Source of the DNA: Selaginella tamariscina
Taxonomy: Eukaryota; Streptophyta; Lycopodiopsida; Selaginellales; Selaginellaceae
Direction of reading: 5' to 3'
Length of the DNA: 64,000 bases
NCBI GenBank assembly: GCA_003024785.1
Contig: PUQB01000296.1
Location: forward strand, 313,898 to 377,897
Shown: positions 33,752 through 42,952 of the stretch, in pieces
Layout: each line of letters opens with the position of its first letter
Numbering within the stretch: the stretch's first letter is position 1
Made by a program: the position numbers and the translations under genes
The notes under the pieces: model-generated
What the model was told of the DNA's origin: nothing
The model's input: only the letters and a program-made list of their open reading frames with translations
Databases searched by the model: none

Positions 33752-34158
33752 TGTCACGACCAGATACAGGATACGAGTTACAGGATATGCCTATAGGATA
33801 TACTATAGGATATGCCTGCAGGATATTCCTACAGGATATGCCTATAGGATACCTACAGGATATGCCCAGGATATTCCTACAGATATACCTACAGATATAT
33901 GCCTATAGGTATACTACAGGATATGCCTAAAGGATAAGGGTCACTATTTTTAGCTCATGACCATATTAGACTCATGACCAGATTAGCTTGGAGTTGTGAG
34001 TATAAAAGCTCCGACCTAATTGTTGTACAATCAGTTACTATCAACACCAGTCATTCTACGATATTCTTGTCTTGTTCCTTGTCTTGTTTCCTTGCTCTTG
34101 CCTTGTTCTTGAGTCAAGCCTTCTTGTTGTTATCTTGCTCTTAGGTCGTGGCTTGACA
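33752..34158 (+). repeat. Gypsy-3 5' LTR
   Basis: TGTCACGACC ... GTGGCTTGACA. U3 has about a dozen ACAGGATATGCCTATAGG-like tandem repeats (33775-33945). TATAAAA is at 34001-34007. Confidence 0.92.
34001..34044 (+). promoter_or_regulatory. Gypsy-3 LTR core promoter and presumed transcript 5' end
   Basis: TATAAAAG is at 34001-34008 and AGTTACTATCAA at 34033-34044. A start about 32 bp after the TATA box would make AGTTACTATCAA the first bases of the mRNA. The same arrangement exists in Gypsy-1 and Gypsy-2. Confidence 0.7.
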
Positions 34159-34160
34159 GT

Positions 34161-34172
34161 TTGATAGTAACT
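34161..34172 (+). promoter_or_regulatory. Gypsy-3 self-priming primer-binding site
   Basis: TTGATAGTAACT starts 2 bp after the LTR and is exactly complementary to AGTTACTATCAA at 34033-34044. This matches the Tf1/sushi self-priming design, in which the folded mRNA 5' end, not a tRNA, primes minus-strand synthesis. Confidence 0.75.
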
Positions 34173-34257
34173 CTTTCATAGCTTTTCGATTTTCAGCTAC
34201 TTTTTTTTCCTTGATTCTTCTCCTTCGTTTTTCTCCTTTTTTTTTCTTTCATAGATC

Positions 34258-35235
34258 ATGGCCGATTTTGAGCAATTTCAACGCGAGCACCAAATATTGC
34301 TTCATGAGCTAGCCACTTTGCGCCAAGTGGTCACAGATCTGCAAGGTTCCACCAACGCGGCGCATGCAGCTGCTGATGCATCCTCCAAGGCTGCTGCACA
34401 GGCTCTCTCTCAAGCATCCGTGATTTCCTCTACATCGAACACTTCTTCGGAGCCGAAGATTAGCATGCCAGAAAAGTTCAATGGCAATCGTGCCGATTTC
34501 CAAGGGTTCCTGAATCAGATTAGGCTTTTGATCCGCATGCAACCACGCCGCTACTCGACTGATGCACAAAAGGTTGGCCTTTTGGCATCCCTACTAGTTG
34601 GATCTCCACGGGCTTGGGTTGCCCCTTTGCTGGAACGTGACGACCCATTGATGGAAGACTTTGAAGGTTTCGTGGCTGCCTTTGAAGCTTGCTTTGGAGA
34701 TCCCGATAAGTACCGTTCCGCATGCACGAAGTTACGAAAGCTCACACAAGGATCTCGACCAGCTTCCGTTTATGCATCCGAATTTCAGCAACTTTGCACG
34801 AACATTCCATGGGACGAGACTGCATTGATTGAACACTTCCGTTTTGGGTTGAGGGATGATGTGAAGGACCTTCTCCTTTCGTTACCGGATGCCCAAACAT
34901 TAGCGGAGATCATGCAACAGGCCGTTCGCTGCGACAACCGCTTGTTCGAGCGTCGTCAGGAAAAATCCCGTCAGCAGTTCCTGCAAACCAATCCTGCAGC
35001 TGTGGTACATACTTCTGCGACACCTTCTGGAGTAGTTCCTATGGAGGTTGAGAAATACAAGCGTGGCCCACTTTCCGCTGCTGAGAAGCAACGTCGCCGC
35101 AGTGAGAATCTATGTTTGTATTGTGGTGAAGCAGGACACAAGGCGGCGGAATGTCCTATTAAAGCCAGGAAGTTCAAGACGCGTGAAGTTGAAGCTGAAG
35201 TTCAGTCGGAAAACTTCAATGTTCACTTCGTTTAG
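34258..35235 (+). CDS. gag: Gypsy-3 Gag
   Basis: An intact 325-residue structural protein that would form the virus-like particle. Start at ATG 34258 (MADFEQFQREHQILLHELAT), 86 bp after the priming site. Residues 1-30 are a probable coiled coil and 35-60 Ala/Ser-rich. About 65-230 is the retrotransposon capsid fold (FNGNRADFQGFLNQIRLLI, PLMEDFEGFVAAFEACFGD, WDETALIEHFRFGLRDDVKD). About 250-275 is basic (AAEKQRRRSENL), followed by one CCHC knuckle, LCLYCGEAGHKAAEC. It ends NFNVHFV-stop. The pol frame is at -1 relative to gag and overlaps its end. Frameshifted relatives are at 5129-4155 and 41676-40708. Confidence 0.93.
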   Translation: MADFEQFQREHQILLHELATLRQVVTDLQGSTNAAHAAADASSKAAAQALSQASVISSTSNTSSEPKISMPEKFNGNRADFQGFLNQIRLLIRMQPRRYSTDAQKVGLLASLLVGSPRAWVAPLLERDDPLMEDFEGFVAAFEACFGDPDKYRSACTKLRKLTQGSRPASVYASEFQQLCTNIPWDETALIEHFRFGLRDDVKDLLLSLPDAQTLAEIMQQAVRCDNRLFERRQEKSRQQFLQTNPAAVVHTSATPSGVVPMEVEKYKRGPLSAAEKQRRRSENLCLYCGEAGHKAAECPIKARKFKTREVEAEVQSENFNVHFV

Positions 35236-36056
35236 GAGCCACGAAGTTGGACGTAGGTGCAGGCTCCATTGGTGCTGCTCATACCATTCCATCACTCAAG
35301 TTTCCTATACACATTCATCTCAATAATCGAGAGCTCAAGGAGTTTGCCCTGTTAGACACTGGTGCAAATGCATGCTTCATGGATGACACTTTTGCAACTC
35401 AACATGGCATTCCGATGGTGAAGTTGAAGCGTGCAGTTCCTGTAGAGGTGGCCGATGGTCGTCTGATTGCTTCTGGCGCAGTTACCCATGCTACCAAACC
35501 TCTCTCTTGCAGTCATGGCGCATTCAACTGTTCAATTTCCTTCAACTTGATCAAGACTCGGTCGACTCCCATCATTTTGGGCATGCCATGGTTCGTTGTT
35601 GCAAATCCTCAGATCAACTGGAGGTCTAGGACGTTCACGTTTTCCTCTCCGGCAACCAGGACCAATCCTGTACCTTCCTGTGTGCAGAATACATCCTTAG
35701 TGTCTGAGGCAGTACAAGCTACAGGATTGACCGTGCCTGTTCCTGTATCAGTGTTGAAGACTCCTCCTCGACAGGATCCACCTCCTATTGGTTCGTCAGC
35801 ACACTCACAAGTTCTCCTCACTCCTGTGCATCCACGGACTTCTGTACAGGATTCTTCCAATCCTGTACACTTGTCAACATCCACACATGTTTCTCCCAAT
35901 CCTGCCTCTTTTCATTACTCTTCTTCTGTTCCACCCCCAAGATCCTTCCTCTTTTTCAATCACAGCTCCCTCCTTCTCCTCTTCGAGTTCTTACCACTAC
36001 CATGCATGAACTTGCCACTGATCCTGCTCCTTTTCATCTTTTTGCCTTCCAAGTAA
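35193..36056 (+). CDS. pol: Gypsy-3 pol N-terminus: aspartic protease and linker
   Basis: This frame overlaps the end of gag in -1 register (…SLRLGATKLDVGAGSIGAAHT) and has no obvious ATG, suggesting recoding or fusion translation. The protease motif LLDTGANACFMDDTF and the partner motif IILGMPWFVV identify a retropepsin-like enzyme that processes Gag-Pol. Downstream is a Pro/Ser/Val-rich linker with repeats based on CVQ(D/N)TS / VQDSSNPV, encoded by TACAGGATT...AATCCTGTA inverted words. The frame ends at 36056, before RT, because of a frameshift. Confidence 0.82.
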
Positions 36057-37167
36057 CTCCTACGTCCTCTTCTACCTTTCCTGTATCTGATTCCCCTGTT
36101 TTTCAATCTCCTTCTCCTGTTCCTTCTTCTCTCCTTCTTCCCTGCCATCCAAGTATCACTCCTTTCAGAACGTTTTTGACAAGCACAAGGCTGCAGTTCT
36201 TCCTGTTCACAGGTCCTACGACTGTCCTATCGATCTTGTGGAAGGAAAGACTCCACCGTTCGGACCGATTTATGCACTGTCACCTACAGAATTGGAGGTT
36301 CTTCGTCAGTACATCGAGGAAAACTTGGCATCCGGCTTCATTCGTCACTCAAAGTCCCCTGCAGGAGCACCTATCTTCTTTGTCAAGAAGAAAGATGGGA
36401 GTTTACGTTTGGTTGTGGACTACAGAGGTTTGAATCAAGTCACCATTCGGAACCGGTACCCGTTGCCATTGATCCCGGAACTTCTCGATCGGCTGCAAGG
36501 AGCAAAAGTGTTCACGAAGATTGACTTACGAGGGGCTTACAATCTTGTACGGATTCGTCCAGGCGATGAGTGGAAGACTGCCTTTCGTACAAGGTATGGA
36601 CACTTCGAGTATACGGTGATGCCTTTCGGACTTACCAATGCCCCAGCCGTGTTCCAACACATGGTGAACGACATCTTTCGTGACTTCTTGGACCAGTTTG
36701 TGGTAATCTACCTCGATGACATTTTGATTTTCTCCAAGGACCAGGCGGCTCATGACAAGCATGTACGACTAGTCTTACAGAGGCTTCGCGAGCATGGCCT
36801 GTATGCGAAGTTGGAGAAGTGTTTCTTCGACAGGGATACTGTAGAGTTCTTGGGCTACATCGTCTCTCCTGCTGGCGTTTCCATGGACATGCACAAGGTG
36901 AAGACTATCGCGGAGTGGGAGAGGCCCAAGTCTGTACGAGATGTACAATGTTTCCTTGGCTTTGCAAACTTCTACAGGCGTTTCATACAGGACTTCTCCA
37001 AGCGTGTACTTCCACTCACGGAACTCACCAAGCGCACAGGAGTGTTCTCTTGGTCCGACAAGGCAGAACATGCATTCACAACACTCAAGAACATCTTCAC
37101 GACAGCTCCGATTTTAGCACATCCTGATCCTTCTTCGTTGAAGCAGATGCCTCGGATTTTGCAGTAG
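36057..37167 (+). pseudogene. pol: Gypsy-3 reverse transcriptase
   Basis: The frame from about 36190 to 37167 is a complete [43 protein letters not shown], the catalytic Asp in [30 protein letters not shown], the YLDD box in [13 protein letters not shown], and the thumb [15 protein letters not shown]. The core itself is intact; a frameshift before it (about 36050-36190) and one after it (about 37125, in HPDPS) separate it from the protease and RNase H. Confidence 0.9.
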
Positions 37168-37685
37168 GATCTGTTCTATCACAAGTTGGAGAAGATAAGT
37201 TGCTTCATCCTGTAGCTTTTCACTCTCGTAAGTTCCTTTCGGCGGAGATCAATTACGAGATTCATGACAAGGAACTCAAGGCCATTGTGGATTCGTTCGA
37301 GGAGTGGCGGCATTTCCTGGAAGGTGCTGCGCATCCTGTACAAGTTCTTACGGATCACAAGAACCTGGAGTATTTTCAAACGGCTCGAGTTCTCAGTCGG
37401 CGACAGGCTAGGTGGGCGGAGTTCCTATCACGTTTTGATTTCGTCATCATCTACAGGCCTGGTTTTCGAAATGGCAAGGCGGATGCATTGTCTAGGCGCT
37501 CTTACCTTGCACCGACCCCGGGCGATCCTGCATATGACTGTCAAAAGCAAGTGTTGTTGGGTCCTGATCGACTTCGGCTTGCAGCACTACAAGTTCATCA
37601 GGCTCCAGGATTCCACACTCCTACAGGACATCCGTTTGCAGTTGGCTACAGACGACTTGGCAAGGAATGTGTTTTCACACATTAG
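37168..37685 (+). pseudogene. pol: Gypsy-3 RNase H
   Basis: The RNase H frame shows [48 protein letters not shown] and [15 protein letters not shown], i.e. most of the gypsy RNase H. The first Asp ([10 protein letters not shown] type) lies at about 37140-37175, just across the frameshift. A second shift near 37605 leads into the integrase frame. Confidence 0.85.
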
Positions 37686-39094
37686 TCCTGACATCGCAAG
37701 TTCCTCTTCCTCCAGTTCCCGTACAGACTACAAGTTGTTTACCATACAGGACGGACTCCTGTATCGGGAAGGTCTCCTGTATGTTCCTGTTGGTGTTTGC
37801 AGGACTCGTGTGGTACAGGATTGTCATGATACCCCGGCTACAGGACATTTTGGTGTGGCCAAGACAGTTGAGTTGGTGACTCGCAACTATTGGTGGCCTG
37901 GGTTGCGAGGTTTTGTGGACAAGTTTGTACGGAGTTGTGACACCTGCAATAGGTCGAAGATGCCTCGTCACACGCCCTCTGGTCTTCTTCGTCCTCTTCC
38001 TGTTCCTTCTGCTCCTTGGAGATCCATTTCTATGGATTTCCTCACAGATCTTCCTCCTTCTCGTGGATTTGATGCAGTTCTTGTCGTGGTTGACCGTTTC
38101 ACCAAACAAGCTCATTTCCTACCATGTCACAAGACTGCTACAGGCCAGACAACTGCTGAGTTGGTGATCCGCAAGTATTCCGACATCATGGTCTTCCTGA
38201 GAGCATTGTTTCTGATCGAGGCCACAATTCATGTCCAAGTTTTGGCGAGAACTTCTCCGGAGTCTACAGGTTAAAGACCTTTCTTCAGGATACCATCCAC
38301 AAACTGATGGGCAGTCAGAACGCACGATTCAGACCTTGGAGCAATATCTTCGCTGCTTCATCAGTTACCAACAGGACAACTGGTTGGACCTTCTTCCAAT
38401 GGCGAGTTTGCCTACAACAACTCCGTTCACGCATCTACAGGCCAGACACCTTTCTTTGCTCTTACAGGCTACCATCCACGTTTTGACTTTGCTCCTCCTG
38501 CTTCTCCTTCTTCTGCTCCTGCAGTACAGGATCGTCTCCAGCATCTTTCAGGTACATGAGGATCTCCGGGTTCATCTTCAGCAGGCACAGGAACGGTACA
38601 AGCATTATGCTGATGCTCATCGTCAACCGGCACCTACATACAAGATTGGTGATCTCGTGTGGCTTCTTCGTCGGCATATTCGCACCAACAGGCCTTCTTC
38701 TAAGTTGGATTTTCAACGATTGGGCCCTTACAGGATTGCGGCTGAGGTCAATCCTGTAGCTTTCCGACTCGAGTTACCATCTACGGTGAAACTTCATCCT
38801 GTGTTTCACACTTCTTTGTTGGAGCCGTATCATCCTTCTTCTCTTCTTGGTCGTGCTTCTTCTCCTCCCCCTCTGTGGTCATTGACGGTGAACCTGAATG
38901 AAGTTGCAGCCATCCTTGATTCTCGTCTTCATCGCCGCCAACTTCAATACTTGGTGGATTGGAAAGGTTATTTGCCTACCGATCGCACTTGGGAACCTGC
39001 ATCCAACTTACTCCATGCTTCTTCCAAAGTTGCTGCTTTCCATCGGCGTTATCCTGCTAAACCAGGTCCCAAGACTCGTGGAACTCGTCCTTAG
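37600..39094 (+). pseudogene. pol: Gypsy-3 integrase and chromodomain
   Basis: The frame 37600-38180 contains the zinc-binding His/Cys region (CHDTPATGHFG ... CDTCNRSK) and the first core Asp (SISMDFLTDLPPSRG). A shift near 38180 places the second Asp (SDRG, about 38206-38217) out of frame. The frame 38231-39094 carries SGYHPQTDGQSERTIQTLEQ with the catalytic Glu, then shifts again near 38405 and 38550. GPYRIAAEVNPVAFRLELP and the chromodomain (QYLVDWKGYLPTDRTWEPAS) reach the stop at 39094. Integrase family and chromodomain are certain; function is unlikely. Confidence 0.87.
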
Positions 39095-39105
39095 GGAGGA
39101 GGTGC
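39091..39105 (+). promoter_or_regulatory. Gypsy-3 polypurine tract
   Basis: TTAGGGAGGAGGTGC immediately precedes the 3' LTR. It overlaps the pol stop codon. It would prime plus-strand synthesis. Confidence 0.8.
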
Positions 39106-39521
39106 TGTCACGACCGATACAGGATACGAGTTACAGGATATGCCTATAGGATATACTTACAGGATATGCCTGCAGGATATTCCTACAGGATATGCCTATA
39201 GGATATACCTACAGGATATGCCTAGGATATTCCTACAGATATACCTACAGGATATTCTTACAGGATATGCCTATAGGATATACTACAGGATATGCCTATA
39301 GGATATACTACAGGATATGCCTAAAGGATAAGGGTCACTATTTTTAGCTCATGACCATATTAGACTCATGACCAGATTAACTTGAGTTGTGAGTATAAAA
39401 GCTCCGACCTAATTGTTGTACAATTAGTTACTATCAACACCAGTCATTCTACGATAATTCTTGTCTTGTTCTTGAGTCAAGCCTTCTTGTTGTTATCTTG
39501 CTCTTAGGTCGTGGCTTGACA
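39106..39521 (+). repeat. Gypsy-3 3' LTR
   Basis: It matches the 5' LTR with differences mainly in the number of ACAGGATATGCC repeats and a shorter U5 (several CTTGTTCCTTG repeats missing). It ends GTGGCTTGACA, followed by TSD GTACT. Confidence 0.92.
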
Positions 39522-39526
39522 GTACT

Positions 39527-40611
39527 GACGAAGAACCTCCAATTCTGTAGGTGACAGTGCATAAATCGGTCCGAACGGTGGAGTCTTTCCTTCCACAAGA
39601 TCGATAGGATAATCATAGGACCTGTGAATAGGAAGAACTGCAGCCTTGTGCTTGTCAAAAACGTCCTAAAAGGAGTGATACTTGGATGGCAGGGAAGAAG
39701 GAGGAGAAGAAGAAGGAACAGGAGAAGGAGATCGAAAAACAGGGGAGTCAGATACAGAAAAGGTAAAAGAGGACGTATGAGTTACTTGGAAGGCAAAAGG
39801 ATGAAAAGGAGCAGGATCAGTGGCAAGTCCATGCATGGTAGTGGTAAGAACTCAGAGAGGAGAAGGAGGGAGCTGTGATTGAAAAAGAGAAAGAATCTTA
39901 GGGGTGGAACAGAAGAAGAGTAATTGGGAGAAACATGTGTGGATGTTAACAAGTGTACAGGATTGGAAGAATCCTATATAGAAGTCCGTGGATGCATAGA
40001 AGTGAGGAGAGCATGTGAGTGTGCTGATGAACCAATAGGAGGTGGATCCTATTGAGGAGGAACCTTTGACACTGATACAGGATTGGAAAAACCCTGTACA
40101 GGAATCCGCGAACTTACAGGAGTTGAGAGAGCATGCGAATGTGCTAAGGAACTGACATGAGGTGAATCATGTCGAGGAGGAGTCTTCAACACTGATACAG
40201 GAACATGCACAGTCAATCCTGTAGCTTGTACTGCCTCAGACACTAAGGATGTATCCTGCACACAAGAAGGTACAGGATTAATCCTGGTTGCCGGAGAGGA
40301 AAACGTGAGCGTCCTAGACCTCCAATCGATTTGAGGATTTGCAACAATGAACCATGGCATGCCCAAAATGATGGGAGTCAACTGAGTCTTGATCAAGTTG
40401 AAGAAAATCAAACAATTGAATGCGCCATGACTGCAAGAGAGAGGTTTGGTAGCATGAGTAACTACGCGAGAAGTAATCAGACGACCATCGGCCACCACTA
40501 CAGGAACTACACGCTTCAACTTCACCACCGGAATGCCATGTTGAGTTGCAAAAGTGTCATCCATGAAGCATGCATTTGCACTAGTGTCTAATAGGGCAAA
40601 CTCCTTGAGCT
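39527..40611 (-). pseudogene. Gypsy-2 RT N-terminus, linker and protease
   Basis: Continuation of the interrupted Gypsy-2 pol. The RT N-terminal segment ([11 protein letters not shown] region) is at about 39527-39590. The Pro/Ser linker with TACAGGATT words follows at 39600-40250. The protease is at 40250-40611 (MDDTFATQHGIPVVKLKR, IILGMPWFIV); its active-site LLDTGANAC equivalent is changed near 40575-40605 (LLDTSANAC-like). Frameshifts are present. Confidence 0.8.
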
Positions 40612-40616
40612 CTCAA

Positions 40617-41676
40617 TTATTGAGATGAATGTGTACAGGAAACTTGAGTGATGGAATGGTATGAGCAGCACCAATGGAGCCTGCACCTATGTCCAACTTC
40701 GTGGCTCCTAGACGAAGTGAACATTGAAGTTTTTCGACTGAACTTCAGCTTTAACTTCACGCGTCTTAAACTTCTTGGCTTTAATAAGACATTCCGCCAC
40801 CTTATGTCCTGCTTCACCACAATACAAACATAGATTCTCACTACGGCGACGTTGCTTCTCAACAGCGGAAAGTGAGTCACATTTGTATTTTCTCAACCTC
40901 CATAGGAACTACTCCAGAAGGTGTCGTAAGAGTATGTACCACAGCTGCAGGATTGGTTTGCAGGAATTGCTGACGGGATTTTTCCAGATGACGCTCGAAC
41001 AAGCGGTTGTCGCAGCGAACGGCCTGTTGCATGATCTCCACTAATGTTTGGGCATCCAGTAACATAAAGAGAAGGTCCTTCACGTCATCCCTCAACCCAA
41101 AATGGAAGTGTTCAATCAATGCAGTCTCGTCCCATGGAATGTTCGTGCAAAGTTGCTGAAATTTGGATGCATAGATGGAAGCTGGTCAAGATCCTTGTGT
41201 GAGCTTTCGTAACTTCGTGCATGCAGAACGGTACTTATTGGGATTTCCAAAGCAAGCTTCAAAGGCAGCCACAAAACTTTCAAAGTCTTCCATCAATGGG
41301 TCATCATGCTCCAGCAAAGGGGCAACCCAAGCCGGTGGAGATCCAATTAGTAGGGATGCCAAAAGACCAACCTTTTGTGCATCAGTCGTGTAGTGGGTGT
41401 GGTTGCATGCGGATCAAAAGCCTGATCTAATTCAGGAACCCTTGAAAATCGGCACGATTGCCATTGAACTTTTCCAGTATGCTGATAAGAAGTGTTTGAT
41501 AGAGAGTTAACCACGGATGCTTGAGAGAGAGCCTACGCAGCAGCCTTGGAGATGCATCAGCAGCTGCATGCGCCGCGTTTGGTGGAACCTTGCAGATCTG
41601 TGACCACTTGGCGCAAAGTGGCCAGCTCATGAAGCAATATTTGGTGCTCGCGTTGAAATTGCTCAAAATCAGCCAT
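40617..41676 (-). pseudogene. Gypsy-2 gag
   Basis: It starts at the ATG at 41676 (MADFEQFQREHQ). The capsid frame 41119-40877 (HFHFGLRDDVKDLLF) and the knuckle frame (LCLYCGEAGHKVAECL, ending NFNVHFV at 40708) are clear. At least four frameshifts and some stops lie between 41670 and 41120. Same architecture as Gypsy-3 Gag. Confidence 0.83.
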
Positions 41677-41759
41677 GATATATGAAAGAAAAAAGGAGGA
41701 AAACAAAGGAGGAGAGAATCAAGGAAAAAAGTAGCTGGAAATCGAAAAGCTATGAAAGG

Positions 41760-41771
41760 AGTTACTATCAA
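41760..41771 (-). promoter_or_regulatory. Gypsy-2 self-priming primer-binding site
   Basis: On the element strand TTGATAGTAACT, 2 bp after the LTR end, complementary to AGTTACTATCAA within the LTR (about 42007-42018 on the complement, adjacent to the TATA-like box). Confidence 0.72.
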
Positions 41772-41773
41772 AC

Positions 41774-42325
41774 TGTCAAGCCACGATCTAGAAACAAGGA
41801 AGTGAGCAGGATTCCGAGAACAAGGAAGCTTGACTCAGAAGCAGGACAAGGAGCAGGACAGAAACTAGAGCAGGACAGGAACTGGAGTAGGATAGGAATT
41901 AGAGCAGGACAGGAACTAGGAACCCGAAACAAGACAGGAGCAGGAGGCAAGGAGCAAAACAAGACAAGAACAATGACAAGACAAGATTGATCGTAGAAAG
42001 ACTAGTGTTGATAGTAACTGATTGTACAACAATTAGGTCGAAGCTTTTATACTCATAATTCCAAGTTAATCTGGTCATGAGCTAAAAATAGTGACCCTTA
42101 TCCTCTAGGCATATCATGTAGTATATCCTATAGACATATCCTGTAGGAATATCCTACAGGTACATCCTGTAGAATATCCTGCAGGTACATCCTGTAGGTA
42201 CATCCTGTAGGTATATCCTATAGGCATATCCTGTAGGAATATCATGTAGGTACATCCTGTAGGCATATCTTGTAGGTATATCCTATAGGCATATCCTGTA
42301 ACGTGTATCTTGCATCCTGTATCGG
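41774..42325 (-). repeat. Gypsy-2 5' LTR (terminus truncated)
   Basis: It begins (plus) TGTCAAGCCACG. The U3 repeats at 42100-42300 end at TGTATCGG and stop before the expected GTCGTGACA. It is followed by the GCCACATGGGTTTAGG repeat flank. Confidence 0.82.
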
Positions 42326-42441
42326 CCTTAATAATGCCACATGGGTTTAGGATTTAGGATGGCCATTGATGGGATTGAATGCCCTTGATAGTGCCACATG
42401 GGTTTAAGATTTAAGATGGCCGTAATAGACATACATACACA
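42326..42441. repeat. GCCACATGGGTTTAAGATTT repeat between Gypsy-2 and transposon copy 2
   Basis: Two units of the dispersed family also seen left of Gypsy-2 (30345-30476). It ends ACATACATACACA before TSD ATAA. Confidence 0.6.
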
Positions 42442-42445
42442 ATAA
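42442..42445. repeat. Target site duplication ATAA, transposon copy 2 (left)
   Basis: ATAA here and at 57199-57202. A related uninserted repeat at about 57845-57890 has ATAA once in the corresponding place (57863-57866). Confidence 0.82.
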
Positions 42446-42472
42446 ATGCAAGTTGTAACTAAAATGGGCATG
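42446..42472 (+). repeat. Left terminal inverted repeat, copy 2
   Basis: Identical to the left TIR of copy 1 over the 27 bp. Confidence 0.88.
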
Positions 42473-42952
42473 GCTATAGTCCCATTTCCTAATAATTAGC
42501 AATTTTAACTATTTAATTAGCATTTTCTAATATTAAAGGAATATTCTTTTAGAATATATGTTTGAAAATAGAATATTCTTTAGAATATTCTATTTTGTAT
42601 TCTACCCTTTAATAAATTATAGCATTCATTGAAAAAAAATTAATAACATTATAAAAGTAGAAGGTATTAAATTATATAATATATTGCCTAATATAACAAT
42701 TAAGGAAGAGCATAAGAGGTACATTATATAAATATTGATGTTGTTATTAAAATATTAATATTTAAATATAACATTATTAATTAAAAATTTGTAGTAGTAA
42801 TATATATATATAAAATCCTATAATAATATAGTCAATCTTTCATATCATTTTTTAAATTTATATAGTTAAGTATACAATTTGTACTATTATTAAAGAGTTT
42901 ATAATAATTATGAATATTAAAATATATGATATTTTATAATTTTGTAATTGCT

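Larger units (their letters stand above)
33752..39521 (+). mobile_element. Gypsy-3: Ty3/gypsy chromovirus nested in Gypsy-2
   Basis: A 5.77-kb element with a 407-bp 5' LTR (33752-34158), self-priming site, intact gag (34258-35235), protease, RT, RNase H, integrase and chromodomain, purine tract and a 416-bp 3' LTR (39106-39521). It is flanked by GTACT. It lies opposite in orientation to its host. Its gag is intact, whereas pol has several frameshifts. Confidence 0.95.
30477..42325 (-). mobile_element. Gypsy-2: Ty3/gypsy chromovirus, interrupted by Gypsy-3
   Basis: A minus-strand element with 3' LTR 30477-30957 and body 30958-33751, then (after the nested Gypsy-3) 39527-41773 and 5' LTR 41774-42325. 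The two halves join exactly at GTACT within the RT fingers region (CCTCGATGTACTGACGAAG, intact in Gypsy-1 at about 2970). Frames are heavily decayed, more than in Gypsy-3, as expected for the older host element. The last about 10 bp of the 5' LTR terminus (TGTCACGACC on the element strand) are missing, so no clean TSD is seen. Confidence 0.9.
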
